This document shows, one piece after another, positions 1 through 5,755 of a stretch of 9,562 nucleotides of DNA. Source of the stretch: an uncultured Eubacteriaceae bacterium. Lineage in GTDB: Bacteria; Bacillota; Clostridia; Eubacteriales; Eubacteriaceae. The notes below the pieces were generated by a model, which was not told where the DNA came from, did no database searches, and saw only the letters and a program-made list of their open reading frames with translations. The stretch's first letter is position 1. Each line of letters begins with the position of its first letter. The stretch covers positions 1-9,562 of the forward strand of contig CANQNI010000052.1 of assembly GCA_947625175.1 (NCBI GenBank), written 5' to 3'. The position numbers and the translations under genes are program-made.

Positions 1-136
1 CTAAAATATTTCCAGCTAATACAAACTGACCGTCACCACGTTTTACTCCTAATCTTTTTGATTCACTTTCACGCCCATTTCGAGAAGAACCAACTCCCTT
101 TTTATGAGCAAAAAGCTGTAAATCTAATTTTAACAT
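1..136 (-). CDS. rpmA: 50S ribosomal protein L27, N-terminal part (runs off left edge)
   Basis: L27 is a large-subunit protein whose N-terminus reaches towards the peptidyl transferase centre. The visible 45 codons begin [18 protein letters not shown] and continue with the family pattern [20 protein letters not shown]. The first nine or so residues (MLKLDLQLF) match the Firmicutes-type prepeptide, which must be removed by the Prp protease so that the mature chain starts near AHKKG; Prp is encoded immediately upstream. The start is an ATG at 134-136 with a GGGAG-type ribosome binding site a few bases before it. The prp stop codon ends one base away, so the two genes are almost certainly cotranscribed and probably translationally coupled. 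The C-terminal half lies outside the window. Identity is very secure; the exact cleavage site is taken from family knowledge. Confidence 0.97.
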   Translation of the reverse strand, partial: MLKLDLQLFAHKKGVGSSRNGRESESKRLGVKRGDGQFVLAGNIL

Positions 137-137
137 A

Positions 138-470
138 TTAACACTCCCTTATTTCTAGTTTAATTTCTTCAGGGTATTCCTGTTCGAATTGTTTATAACT
201 TAATATTAATGTATCTAATAATAAGTTTAACTTACTCTGTTCAGATGTAGTTAAAGTATTTCCTATATCCAATTTAATATAACCACTTGTACAGTCGATG
301 TTTAAATTTTTTATATAGGCTATCTCTGTTAAACCATTTAAAATTGCTATAGTAACAGATGATATTCCAGCACAAACAATATTATTTCCATAATCTCCTA
401 AAAGACTATGACCAGAAACTTCTAATTCTGAATAACAGGAATTTTCTTTAATTATACTAATTTTGATCAC
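138..470 (-). CDS. prp: Prp, cysteine protease that matures ribosomal protein L27
   Basis: This 110-residue protein (YsxB/Prp family, usual length about 105-115) removes the N-terminal extension of L27, an essential step in those Firmicutes that have been studied. The family's catalytic pair is visible: His21 in SGHS and Cys33 in NNIVCAG. The residue two before the cysteine-containing IVC motif is Asn, where staphylococcal Prp has Asp (HDIVC). The start codon is GTG at 468-470, directly abutting the rplU stop codon (471-473); no in-frame alternative exists because that stop lies immediately upstream. The gene sits between rplU and rpmA, its standard place, so enzyme and substrate are made from one transcript. 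Two further cysteines (Cys12 and the terminal Cys110) are not family hallmarks. Confidence 0.95.
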   Translation of the reverse strand: MIKISIIKENSCYSELEVSGHSLLGDYGNNIVCAGISSVTIAILNGLTEIAYIKNLNIDCTSGYIKLDIGNTLTTSEQSKLNLLLDTLILSYKQFEQEYPEEIKLEIREC

Positions 471-845
471 TTAATCCTGATCACTGACTTCAGTTACTTC
501 TTCTTCCTGAACTTCTTCAACTGGAACTGTCTGGTTTAATAAAATATCGTTTATCTTGATTCTAGTAAAAGGTTGTCTATGTCCCTTTTTTTTACGATAC
601 TTTTTTTTAGGCTTATATTTATAGATTATAATTTTATCGCCTTTACCATGTTCTAAAACTTCAGCTTTAACAACTGCATTTTCTACATAAGGAGCTCCAA
701 TTTTGATTCCTTCATCATCTGAAACAGCTAAAACTGAATCAATATCAAAGTTATCTCCCTGATCTACTTTAATTTTTTCTACTTCTATAATATCTTCTGG
801 TTGAACCCGATATTGTTTTCCACCAGTTTCAATAATAGCAAACAT
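471..845 (-). CDS. rplU: 50S ribosomal protein L21 with acidic C-terminal tail
   Basis: L21 is a 23S rRNA-binding protein of the large subunit. The 124-residue product starts MFAIIETGGKQYRV, the canonical L21 N-terminus, and carries the conserved basic segment IIIYKYKPKKKYRKKKGHRQ followed by PFTRIKI. The open frame extends 12 codons further upstream to 881, but that part lies in the leader RNA. The ATG at 843-845 has a GGAGG at 851-855 with a five-base spacer, so this start is chosen. L21 is usually about 103 residues; here roughly 20 extra residues (105-124) form an acidic tail with eight Asp/Glu and no Lys/Arg. First gene of the rplU-prp-rpmA operon. Confidence 0.97.
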   Translation of the reverse strand: MFAIIETGGKQYRVQPEDIIEVEKIKVDQGDNFDIDSVLAVSDDEGIKIGAPYVENAVVKAEVLEHGKGDKIIIYKYKPKKKYRKKKGHRQPFTRIKINDILLNQTVPVEEVQEEEVTEVSDQD

Positions 846-867
846 ATTTACCTCCACTTTCCAATCT

Positions 868-900
868 CGCCTTGCAGGCAAATTAAACCTGTTAAGAGCG
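868..900 (-). promoter_or_regulatory. L21 leader RNA element in the rplU 5' UTR
   Basis: On the minus strand this stretch folds into one strong hairpin: CGC, a bulged T, CTT, an AA bulge, then CAGG close a nine-base loop and pair with CCTG, an unpaired C, AAG and GCG. It lies just downstream of the rplU promoter and ends 22 bases before the start codon, followed by AGATTGGAAAGTGGAGG with the ribosome binding site. Position, the CGCTCTTAACAGG block and the GCGAGATTGGAA block match what I recall of the Firmicutes L21 leader, presumed to bind L21 (or another product of the operon) for autoregulation. The fold was done by hand; the family assignment was not checked by a covariance search. Confidence 0.75.
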
Positions 901-915
901 GTTCACAATTTATAG

Positions 916-944
916 ATTTTAACTAAAATAATGATTATAGTCAA
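916..944 (-). promoter_or_regulatory. Promoter of the rplU-prp-rpmA operon
   Basis: Reading the minus strand, a -35 box TTGACT (939-944) and a -10 box TAAAAT (916-921) are separated by exactly 17 bases, a near-consensus housekeeping sigma promoter. Transcription would start near 909, just before the leader hairpin. Confidence 0.7.
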
Positions 945-1255
945 ACATAATTAGAAAATGAAAATAGAGAAATAATTATTTTAAGCATCTGCAGCTGCCT
1001 AATATAATTACTTTTCTATTATTTTAAGAAGCTTCTTAAAGATTTTATTATAATAATCTAATTTTCAATAAAATGAATTGAATTTGAATTATTCAAATAA
1101 AGCTTTTAAATTGGGAATAATTATTCTCTTTCACTCTATTTACTAATCATTTCTTTTAACTAAATATTCCGGACGTCCTTTAAACAGCTGTAATATTTAA
1201 GAATATTTAGTATAATAACCTCTGAAAGTTTATAATTTAACTGACAGATTAATTC

Positions 1256-1293
1256 AATAAGTGTATTAGAGAGTGCTGATACACTTATTTTTT
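1256..1293 (+). terminator. Rho-independent terminator-like hairpin in the intergenic region
   Basis: A perfect 11-base stem (AATAAGTGTAT, 1256-1266, with ATACACTTATT, 1279-1289) around a 12-base loop is followed by a T-run on the plus strand (1288-1293). Opposite it on the minus strand there is no T-run, so it would act on plus-strand transcription. No gene lies upstream on the plus strand; what it terminates is unknown (see findings). Confidence 0.6.
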
Positions 1294-1616
1294 GAGCCAA
1301 AACGACAACTAGAAGAAATTAATCTTCTTAACCAAAACTTAATAATATTTTTCTGAATTCAGGTTTTCCGGATTTCCCACCCATAAATTGTTTTGCTAGC
1401 TTTTATTAATTCTTATATTACTATTATACGGATTCTACGTAATTATACAAGCAAATTTTTAATAGTATTTCTTATAATTAGAAACAAAGTTAGTTATTTC
1501 AAGGATATATTTATTTAAATTTGCTCAGTTATTTTATTATTTTTGTAAATTTTAAATAAAATATTATTTATAATAATATTAATTTGATTAAAATTTTAAA
1601 TTATAATTAGACGTTT

Positions 1617-1735
1617 TAAAAGTAAAATGTTAACTCCCACTTAATTATAGTTATTATTAATATTTTCTTAATAAATATTATTATTTTACTTTTATTGAGA
1701 ATTTTTTGCTTATTTAGAATAATTTTAAGTAAAAT
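1617..1735. repeat. Three copies of an AAGTAAAAT motif upstream of the sortase gene
   Basis: TAAAAGTAAAAT (1617-1628) has an exact 12-base inverted copy ATTTTACTTTTA (1683-1694), and the nine-base core AAGTAAAAT recurs in direct orientation at 1727-1735, next to the presumed sortase promoter. The region is so AT-rich that chance is a real alternative; a regulator-binding array is only a possibility. Confidence 0.4.
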
Positions 1736-1748
1736 AGAAATAATTAAG

Positions 1749-1754
1749 TATAAT
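1749..1754 (+). promoter_or_regulatory. Possible -10 box of the sortase gene
   Basis: A perfect TATAAT stands 30 bases before the sortase start codon. The hexamer at 17-base spacing (1726-1731, TAAGTA) is a poor -35 box, so the promoter would be weak or activator-dependent. Confidence 0.4.
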
Positions 1755-1784
1755 TTATTTTAAAAGAACGTAGTTGGGATTATT

Positions 1785-2522
1785 ATGAAACAAAAGAGAC
1801 GTTCACGTTTAAATCTTATAATTATTGTTATTTGTTTAATCGTTATTGTCGCGTCAGCTACAGCTATCTTCATGATTCTTTATCCAAAATATAAAGAACG
1901 AAAAAATTATGAACAAATTGAACAGATAGCTCAGGATCCCAATCTAGGTACTATTGATTGGGAAGCTCTCAGAGCTATTAATCCTGATATTGTAGCATGG
2001 ATTACTATTCCAGGAACTCATATAAATTATCCGGTTGTTCAGACAGATGATAATGATTATTATTTACTGCATAATTTTAATAATGAATATTCTGGATACG
2101 GAACACCTTTTTTAGATTACGTTTATGATTTTAATAGAGTTCCTCCTGCGCAGAATGCTGTAATTTATGGCCATAATAGTCGATGGGGTGACGAAGTAGG
2201 CTTTGAAGGTTTAGAAAAATACGAAGATCAAAGTTATTACTATGAACATCCTAATCTATTTTATACAACAATTAATGATGGTAATGTTCCAGTTGAATAT
2301 GAAATCGTAGGTGTTATTAAAGAAAATTATGACTTTGATTATAGGAGACCTGATTTTGCTGATCAGAATGATTTTTTAAATTACTATAATAATGTCCTTA
2401 GTCATAAATTATATGATGTTAATAAAGGGATATATGAAAATGATCAGCTTGTAACCTTGTCAAGTTGTGTTTTTGATATGGATAATGGAAGAGTTGCTCT
2501 GATAGCCCGTAAGATTACTTAA
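1785..2522 (+). CDS. srtB: Class B sortase, membrane-anchored transpeptidase
   Basis: Sortases cleave a C-terminal sorting signal of secreted proteins and join the protein to an amino group on a cell-surface acceptor. This 245-residue protein has a basic N-terminus (KQKRRSR), one hydrophobic membrane segment at about residues 10-32, and then the extracytoplasmic catalytic domain. The catalytic triad is visible: His130 in VIYGHNSRWG, Cys228 in VTLSSCVF (class B TLSTC-type motif) and Arg236 in NGRVAL. The long insertion between His and Cys, with a helix-like stretch around 190-210, is typical of class B. The ATG at 1785 has only a weak GGGA-type ribosome site but fits the topology. The gene is monocistronic and overlaps the convergent hydrolase gene by eight bases at its end. 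No sorting-signal substrate is encoded in the window, so its target is unknown; the symbol reflects class, not a known iron-uptake role. Confidence 0.93.
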   Translation: MKQKRRSRLNLIIIVICLIVIVASATAIFMILYPKYKERKNYEQIEQIAQDPNLGTIDWEALRAINPDIVAWITIPGTHINYPVVQTDDNDYYLLHNFNNEYSGYGTPFLDYVYDFNRVPPAQNAVIYGHNSRWGDEVGFEGLEKYEDQSYYYEHPNLFYTTINDGNVPVEYEIVGVIKENYDFDYRRPDFADQNDFLNYYNNVLSHKLYDVNKGIYENDQLVTLSSCVFDMDNGRVALIARKIT

Positions 2523-3042
2523 CGGCTATCTGGCAACTCTTCATTACATTTATAGCATCTTGATGTAACTCGGGAGTTACTCCAGCACAACAATCTTCCT
2601 TTAAAATAATTTCCTTATCTGGATAAAGCGCTCTTAACATTAAAGCATTTGAAATAACACAAATATCAGTACAAAGACCTAATATTTCTATTTCTTCAGG
2701 TTCATTCTCTCTTAAGTAATCTATAAGCTCTTCAGAACCAAAAGTATATTTAATAAAAATATTTTCGGAATCAATTTCATTTTTAATAGGTTCAACTAAA
2801 TCCCATCCATAAGTATTTTCTATACAATGTTCAATAGGAAGATTTTTACCTTCAAGGGTATTTAAATAATCTGTCTTATGGGTGTCCTGGGTAGCTAAAA
2901 TTTTATAACCTTCATTCTTTTTATTTTTAATTTCATTAACAACATTTTTTACAATACTTTGAGCTTCAGGGGTACCTAAAGTACCATTAACAAAATCATT
3001 TTGCATATCAATAACAATTAATACTTTTTCTTTATTACTCAT
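2515..3042 (-). CDS. Nicotinamidase-like cysteine hydrolase (isochorismatase superfamily)
   Basis: This 175-residue protein belongs to the isochorismatase-like cysteine hydrolases and most resembles nicotinamidases, which convert nicotinamide to nicotinate for NAD salvage. Counting from the chosen start, the triad is Asp12 (VIDMQNDF), Lys98 (FIKYTFGS) and Cys128 (CTDICV). The three metal ligands expected of PncA-type enzymes also appear present: Asp53 and His55 in TQDTH and His72 in PIEHC. That favours nicotinamidase over isochorismatase, which lacks the metal site; a related amidase activity cannot be excluded. The frame opens at 3063, but the ATG at 3040-3042 is preferred. It has an AAAGGA-type ribosome site (about 3050-3055), a possible TTGATA -35 box (3087-3092) puts the transcript start between the two ATGs, and the product then begins MSNKEKVLIVIDMQ as in the family. 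Convergent overlap with srtB is eight bases; no terminator lies between them. Confidence 0.86.
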   Translation of the reverse strand: MSNKEKVLIVIDMQNDFVNGTLGTPEAQSIVKNVVNEIKNKKNEGYKILATQDTHKTDYLNTLEGKNLPIEHCIENTYGWDLVEPIKNEIDSENIFIKYTFGSEELIDYLRENEPEEIEILGLCTDICVISNALMLRALYPDKEIILKEDCCAGVTPELHQDAINVMKSCQIAVK

Positions 3043-3110
3043 AAAAATTTCCTTTAGTTTCATTAATAAATTGGTATAAATAATAATATCAATATTCTTT
3101 GGAGGTTACT

Positions 3111-3473
3111 ATGCCTAAATTTGTTAAAACAGTAAATGATGATATTATTATAATTCCTGATGATGTAGAAATTGAACTAGAAGGGGCTGAAGTTTTAGAG
3201 CCTAATACAACAGATGCTGCTGGTGAAAAACATGTTCCAATAGCTAAAATGGATGGAAATGAAGTTGTAGTTTCTGTTGGCGAAGTTGAACATCCAATGA
3301 TGGACGAACATTTTATTGAAAAAGTTTATTTAAAGACTGATAAAGGATTTTATGAAAAGAATCTAAAACCAGGTGAAAAACCTGAAGCCGTGTTTGTTCT
3401 TGAAGAGGATGAAAAGCCTGAAAAAGTTTATGAATATTGTACATTACATGGTCTTTGGGAAAGTGATGTTTAA
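3111..3473 (+). CDS. Superoxide reductase, desulfoferrodoxin-like with cysteine-free N-domain
   Basis: Superoxide reductases reduce superoxide to hydrogen peroxide without making oxygen, the usual solution in anaerobes. The 120-residue protein has every ligand of the catalytic iron site: His41 (EKHVP), His61 (VEHP), His67 (DEHF), Cys110 and His113 (YCTLHG). The Glu39-Lys40 pair beside the first histidine, important in catalysis, is also kept. Ahead of this domain is a roughly 38-residue segment that aligns in length with the desulforedoxin domain of desulfoferrodoxins and leads into the same NTTDAA linker, but it contains no cysteine, so the second iron centre must be absent. This resembles the class III enzyme of Treponema. 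The frame extends to 3099, but GGAGGT at 3101-3106 falls inside that extension and points to the ATG at 3111. Monocistronic, divergent from the hydrolase, with its own terminator. Confidence 0.93.
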   Translation: MPKFVKTVNDDIIIIPDDVEIELEGAEVLEPNTTDAAGEKHVPIAKMDGNEVVVSVGEVEHPMMDEHFIEKVYLKTDKGFYEKNLKPGEKPEAVFVLEEDEKPEKVYEYCTLHGLWESDV

Positions 3474-3485
3474 ATTTAGGATTTG

Positions 3486-3510
3486 GGTTAATCAAATTGA
3501 TTAACCTTTT
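3486..3510 (+). terminator. Terminator of the superoxide reductase gene
   Basis: A perfect nine-base stem, GGTTAATCA (3486-3494) with TGATTAACC (3498-3506), closes a three-base loop and is followed by TTTTATTTT on the plus strand, 13 bases after the stop codon. Confidence 0.88.
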
Positions 3511-3593
3511 ATTTTATTTAAAATAATTTCACTAAGAAAAATTGAAGTTTGAAGTAATATTAATAAATTGTTTTCAATTATTGCTAAATTAAA

Positions 3594-3683
3594 TGGCGGA
3601 GACGGAGAGATTCGAACTCTCGTATCCTGACGGACCTATCGCATTTCGAGTGCGACCTCTTATGACCTCTTGAGTACGTCTCC
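3594..3683 (-). tRNA. tRNA-Ser(CGA)
   Basis: The 90-base gene folds fully by eye. The acceptor stem is GGAGACG with CGTCTCC, followed by discriminator G and an encoded CCA (3594-3596). The D-stem is CTC/GAG around a loop containing GG. The anticodon stem TCGCA/TGCGA holds the seven-base loop CTCGAAA with U33 and anticodon CGA (3646-3648), which reads UCG. A long class II variable arm follows (TCC/GGA around GTCA), and the T-stem GAGAG/CTCTC holds TTCGAAT. The long variable arm and discriminator G confirm serine. UCG should be an infrequent codon in such an AT-rich genome, so this is a minor serine isoacceptor. It stands alone, divergent from yjbQ. Confidence 0.97.
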
Positions 3684-3696
3684 AGTTAAGAAATCT

Positions 3697-3724
3697 ATTA
3701 TAGCATAATTAAGAAAGATTGTAA
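3697..3724 (-). promoter_or_regulatory. Promoter of tRNA-Ser, reaching the yjbQ start codon
   Basis: On the minus strand a perfect -10 TATAAT (3697-3702) stands about 13 bases before the mature tRNA. A moderate -35 TTACAA (3719-3724) is 16 bases further up, and its outer edge touches the A of the yjbQ ATG. Confidence 0.6.
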
Positions 3725-4125
3725 TGAAGAAATTTTATCAGTATCAGTTTAAAACTCAGAAATGGGATATGATTAATATCACCAATTATGTTAAACGCTC
3801 TATTGTTGACTCTGGTATTTCTGAAGGAATAGCGATAGTTTATTGTCCACATACTACTGCTGCTATAACAATTAATGAAAATGCAGATCCAGATGTAGTA
3901 CATGATTTAATATTGGCGGAACAACACTTTTTTCCTAAATTACCTGAGTATCAACATTTTGAAGGAAACTCTCACGCGCATTTATTATCTTCTTTAGTTG
4001 GAGCCTCGGAAACAATTTTAATTAAAGATGGAATCCCTGTTTTAGGAACCTGGCAGAGTATTTACTTTTGTGAATTTGATGGTCCCAGAAATCGTAAAAT
4101 AATAATAGAAATTATGAAAAATTAA
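3724..4125 (+). CDS. yjbQ: YjbQ/UPF0047 family protein
   Basis: A 133-residue member of the small, widespread YjbQ (UPF0047) family. The family has been linked to a side activity of thiamine phosphate synthesis in E. coli, but its true physiological role is not settled. All signature blocks are present: YCPHTTAAITINENADPDV (residues 40-58), HFEGNSHAHLLSSLVG (78-93) and GTWQSIYFCEFDGPR (108-122). His43, His78, His84 and His86 are the conserved histidines thought to line a metal or substrate pocket. Length is typical (130-140). The ATG at 3724 has only a weak AAGAAAG purine stretch upstream, and the divergent tRNA promoter reaches the start codon. No dedicated promoter is obvious. The gene ends in a hairpin shared with the convergent tsf gene. 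Confidence 0.92.
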   Translation: MKKFYQYQFKTQKWDMINITNYVKRSIVDSGISEGIAIVYCPHTTAAITINENADPDVVHDLILAEQHFFPKLPEYQHFEGNSHAHLLSSLVGASETILIKDGIPVLGTWQSIYFCEFDGPRNRKIIIEIMKN

Positions 4126-4126
4126 A

Positions 4127-4149
4127 AAGCCGGATAAACCGGCTTAGTT
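4127..4149. terminator. Bidirectional terminator between yjbQ and tsf
   Basis: AAGCCGG (4127-4133) pairs with CCGGCTT (4139-4145) around a five-base loop. On the plus strand the stem is followed by AGTTTTATTT; on the minus strand it is followed by TTTAATTTTTC, the better T-tract. It serves both convergent genes and ends the rpsB-tsf operon. Confidence 0.88.
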
Positions 4150-4809
4150 TTATTTCTGAGCTGCTTTTTGTTGTGCTGCAACTTCTTCAGCGAAATTTTC
4201 TTCTTTCTTTTCGATACCTTCACCCATTTCAAAACGAGCAAATCTTCTAATTTTAACATTTTCGCCAATAGTTGCAATTTGTTCCTTAACAAGTTCTTCA
4301 ATTGTTTTATCTGGATCTTTAACAAAGTTCTGATCCATTAAAACATTTTCTTCATAGAATTTTTTAATTCTACCGTCAACCATTCTTTCAACAATTTTTT
4401 CAGGTTTTCCTTCATTTAAAGCCTGTTCACGGAGAATTTCTTTTTCATGTTCTATTACTTCTTCTGGAATATCTTCCCTTGATAAGTATGTAGGATTAGT
4501 AGCTGCAATATGCATAGCAATATCACGAGCAAAATTTTTAAATCCTTCATTTTTTGCAGCAAAATCAGTTTCACAGTTAACTTCTACCATAGTTCCAATT
4601 CTACCACCTAAATGAATATAGGATTCAACAATTCCTTCAGCAGCAATACGACCTGCTTTCTTAGCAGATTTAGCAATACCTTGTTTTCTTAAATATTCAC
4701 TGGCTTCTTGCATATTCCCGTTACATTCAACGAGAGCTTTTTTACAATCCATCATGCCTGCGCCAGTTTTTTCTCTTAATTCTTTTACTTGTGCGGCAGT
4801 TACACTCAT
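4150..4809 (-). CDS. tsf: Elongation factor Ts
   Basis: EF-Ts is the guanine nucleotide exchange factor that recycles EF-Tu in the cytosol. The 219-residue protein starts with the UBA-like EF-Tu contact domain (residues 1-55, with [16 protein letters not shown]). It continues into the core with the signature [11 protein letters not shown] (80-90), whose Asp82 and Phe83 are the residues that displace magnesium in EF-Tu. At 219 residues it is the short form lacking most of the E. coli coiled-coil insertion, as in many Bacillota and Thermus. A short Lys/Glu/Ala-rich tail follows. The start ATG (4807-4809) is 13 bases after the rpsB stop with a modest AGGT ribosome site, so cotranslation with rpsB is likely. 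A terminator follows directly; pyrH and frr, the usual next genes, are not here. Confidence 0.98.
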   Translation of the reverse strand: MSVTAAQVKELREKTGAGMMDCKKALVECNGNMQEASEYLRKQGIAKSAKKAGRIAAEGIVESYIHLGGRIGTMVEVNCETDFAAKNEGFKNFARDIAMHIAATNPTYLSREDIPEEVIEHEKEILREQALNEGKPEKIVERMVDGRIKKFYEENVLMDQNFVKDPDKTIEELVKEQIATIGENVKIRRFARFEMGEGIEKKEENFAEEVAAQQKAAQK

Positions 4810-4822
4810 TTTTTACCTGTTT

Positions 4823-5740
4823 CTATTCTTGAACTGTTTCAATTACTATTTCTTCTTCAACAATACCGTCGTCTGTAACAATAATTTCGTCTATTGTTTC
4901 TACTTCAACTTTTTCTTCAATTGCTTCTTCTTGAGTATCAACTGATTCTTCTGTAGTTTCTTCAACTTCAGCAGTCTTTTCTTTAGCAGAATCAACTAAT
5001 TTTTCTTCGACGGGTTCTTCTGAGGTTTCTTCTTCTGTTACTTCTTCAGTTTCTATTAGTCCCTGTTTACCGGCAATAACTCCATCAGCTAAAACTTTTA
5101 ATATTAAAGCAATAGCTCTGATAGCATCATCATTACCAGGAATTATATAATCTATTTCATCAGGATCACAGTTGGTATCAACAATACTAATAATTGGGAT
5201 ATTAAGTTTTCTAGCTTCAGCAACTGCAATTCTTTCCTTTTTACTGTCGATTATAATTATAGCTTCCGGCATTTTTTTCATTTCTTCAATGCCACCGAGG
5301 AATTTTTCAAGACGTTCTCTTTCTCTACGTAAGTGGATAACTTCCTTTTTTGGAAGCAAATCAAAAGAACCATCTTCTTCCATTTTTTTAAGTTCTTTTA
5401 AACGGTTAATACGTTTACTAATTGTTTCGAAATTAGTTAAAGTTCCACCTAACCATCTTTGATTTACAAAGAAAGAACCTGATCTTTTTGCTTCCTGTTC
5501 AATAGAACTTTGGGCTTGTTTCTTCGTACCAACAAAAAGAACACCACCACCATTAACCGTAACGTCTTTTAAGAATTCAACAGCTTCATCAATTTTAGGA
5601 ACTGTCTGTTGTAAATCAATAATATGGATCCCGTTTCTTTCTGTAAAAATATACGGGGCCATTTTCGGATTCCAGCGTCTGGTTTGATGACCAAAATGAA
5701 CACCAGCTTCTAAGAGTTGTTTCATAGAAACAGTACTCAT
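4823..5740 (-). CDS. rpsB: 30S ribosomal protein S2 with long acidic C-terminal extension
   Basis: S2 binds late to the small subunit. Residues 1-228 are a normal S2: [20 protein letters not shown] near the N-terminus, [12 protein letters not shown] (66-77), [12 protein letters not shown] (93-104), and [13 protein letters not shown] followed by [11 protein letters not shown]. From about residue 230 to 305 there is an extra, low-complexity tail with 33 Asp/Glu and only four Lys in 76 residues. Family members usually end between 230 and 260. The frame stays open with normal codons and a clean stop before tsf, so the tail is part of the gene, not a frameshift artefact. The ATG (5738-5740) has a full AAGGAGGT at 5746-5753. 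First gene of the rpsB-tsf operon. Confidence 0.98.
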   Translation of the reverse strand: MSTVSMKQLLEAGVHFGHQTRRWNPKMAPYIFTERNGIHIIDLQQTVPKIDEAVEFLKDVTVNGGGVLFVGTKKQAQSSIEQEAKRSGSFFVNQRWLGGTLTNFETISKRINRLKELKKMEEDGSFDLLPKKEVIHLRRERERLEKFLGGIEEMKKMPEAIIIIDSKKERIAVAEARKLNIPIISIVDTNCDPDEIDYIIPGNDDAIRAIALILKVLADGVIAGKQGLIETEEVTEEETSEEPVEEKLVDSAKEKTAEVEETTEESVDTQEEAIEEKVEVETIDEIIVTDDGIVEEEIVIETVQE

Positions 5741-5755
5741 TTAATACCTCCTTGG

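Larger units (their letters stand above)
945..1748. other. Long AT-rich, palindrome-rich intergenic region without a convincing gene
   Basis: About 800 bases with no protein-coding gene I can defend. Visible structure: a perfect 18-base palindrome TTTAAGAAGCTTCTTAAA (1023-1040); ATTTGAA/TTCAAAT (1082-1098); GAATAATTATTC (1115-1126); GGACGTCC (1171-1178); ACAGCTGT (1184-1191); a terminator-like hairpin (1256-1293); AGAAGA/TCTTCT (about 1311-1328); and CTGAATTCAG (1353-1362). A TATAAT-bearing promoter-like pair lies on the minus strand at 1423-1450. Two minus-strand stretches free of stops (1160-1318 and about 1328-1396) might be decayed coding remnants, but neither has a supported start. The part from about 1500 to 1748 is almost pure A/T and contains the repeats listed separately. 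Confidence 0.6.

Noticed and set aside
846..881. N-terminal extension of L21 by 12 codons from the ATG at 879-881
   Set aside because: It overlaps the leader hairpin and the ribosome binding site of the canonical start, and L21 proteins begin MFAIIETGGKQY.
1355..1384. GGGTGGGAAATCCGG on the minus strand, reminiscent of a T-box or cobalamin riboswitch core
   Set aside because: Neither the rest of the T-box (specifier stem, antiterminator partner) nor the B12 box follows, and no suitable gene lies downstream.
2565..2580. GTAACTC/GAGTTAC inverted repeat as a terminator for the sortase gene
   Set aside because: No T-run follows on either strand and it lies inside the coding region of the hydrolase, where codon use explains it.
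3313..3495. Minus-strand frame opposite the superoxide reductase gene
   Set aside because: It runs through the SOR terminator and the SOR catalytic motifs; no ribosome site or family resemblance.
4122..4325. Lys-rich minus-strand frame overlapping the 3' end of tsf
   Set aside because: A frame-shifted shadow of tsf, which has clear family motifs in its own frame.
5172..5462. 96-codon open frame on the plus strand opposite rpsB
   Set aside because: It mirrors the conserved S2 coding sequence, has no ribosome site, and its hydrophobic composition is an artefact of the opposite strand.
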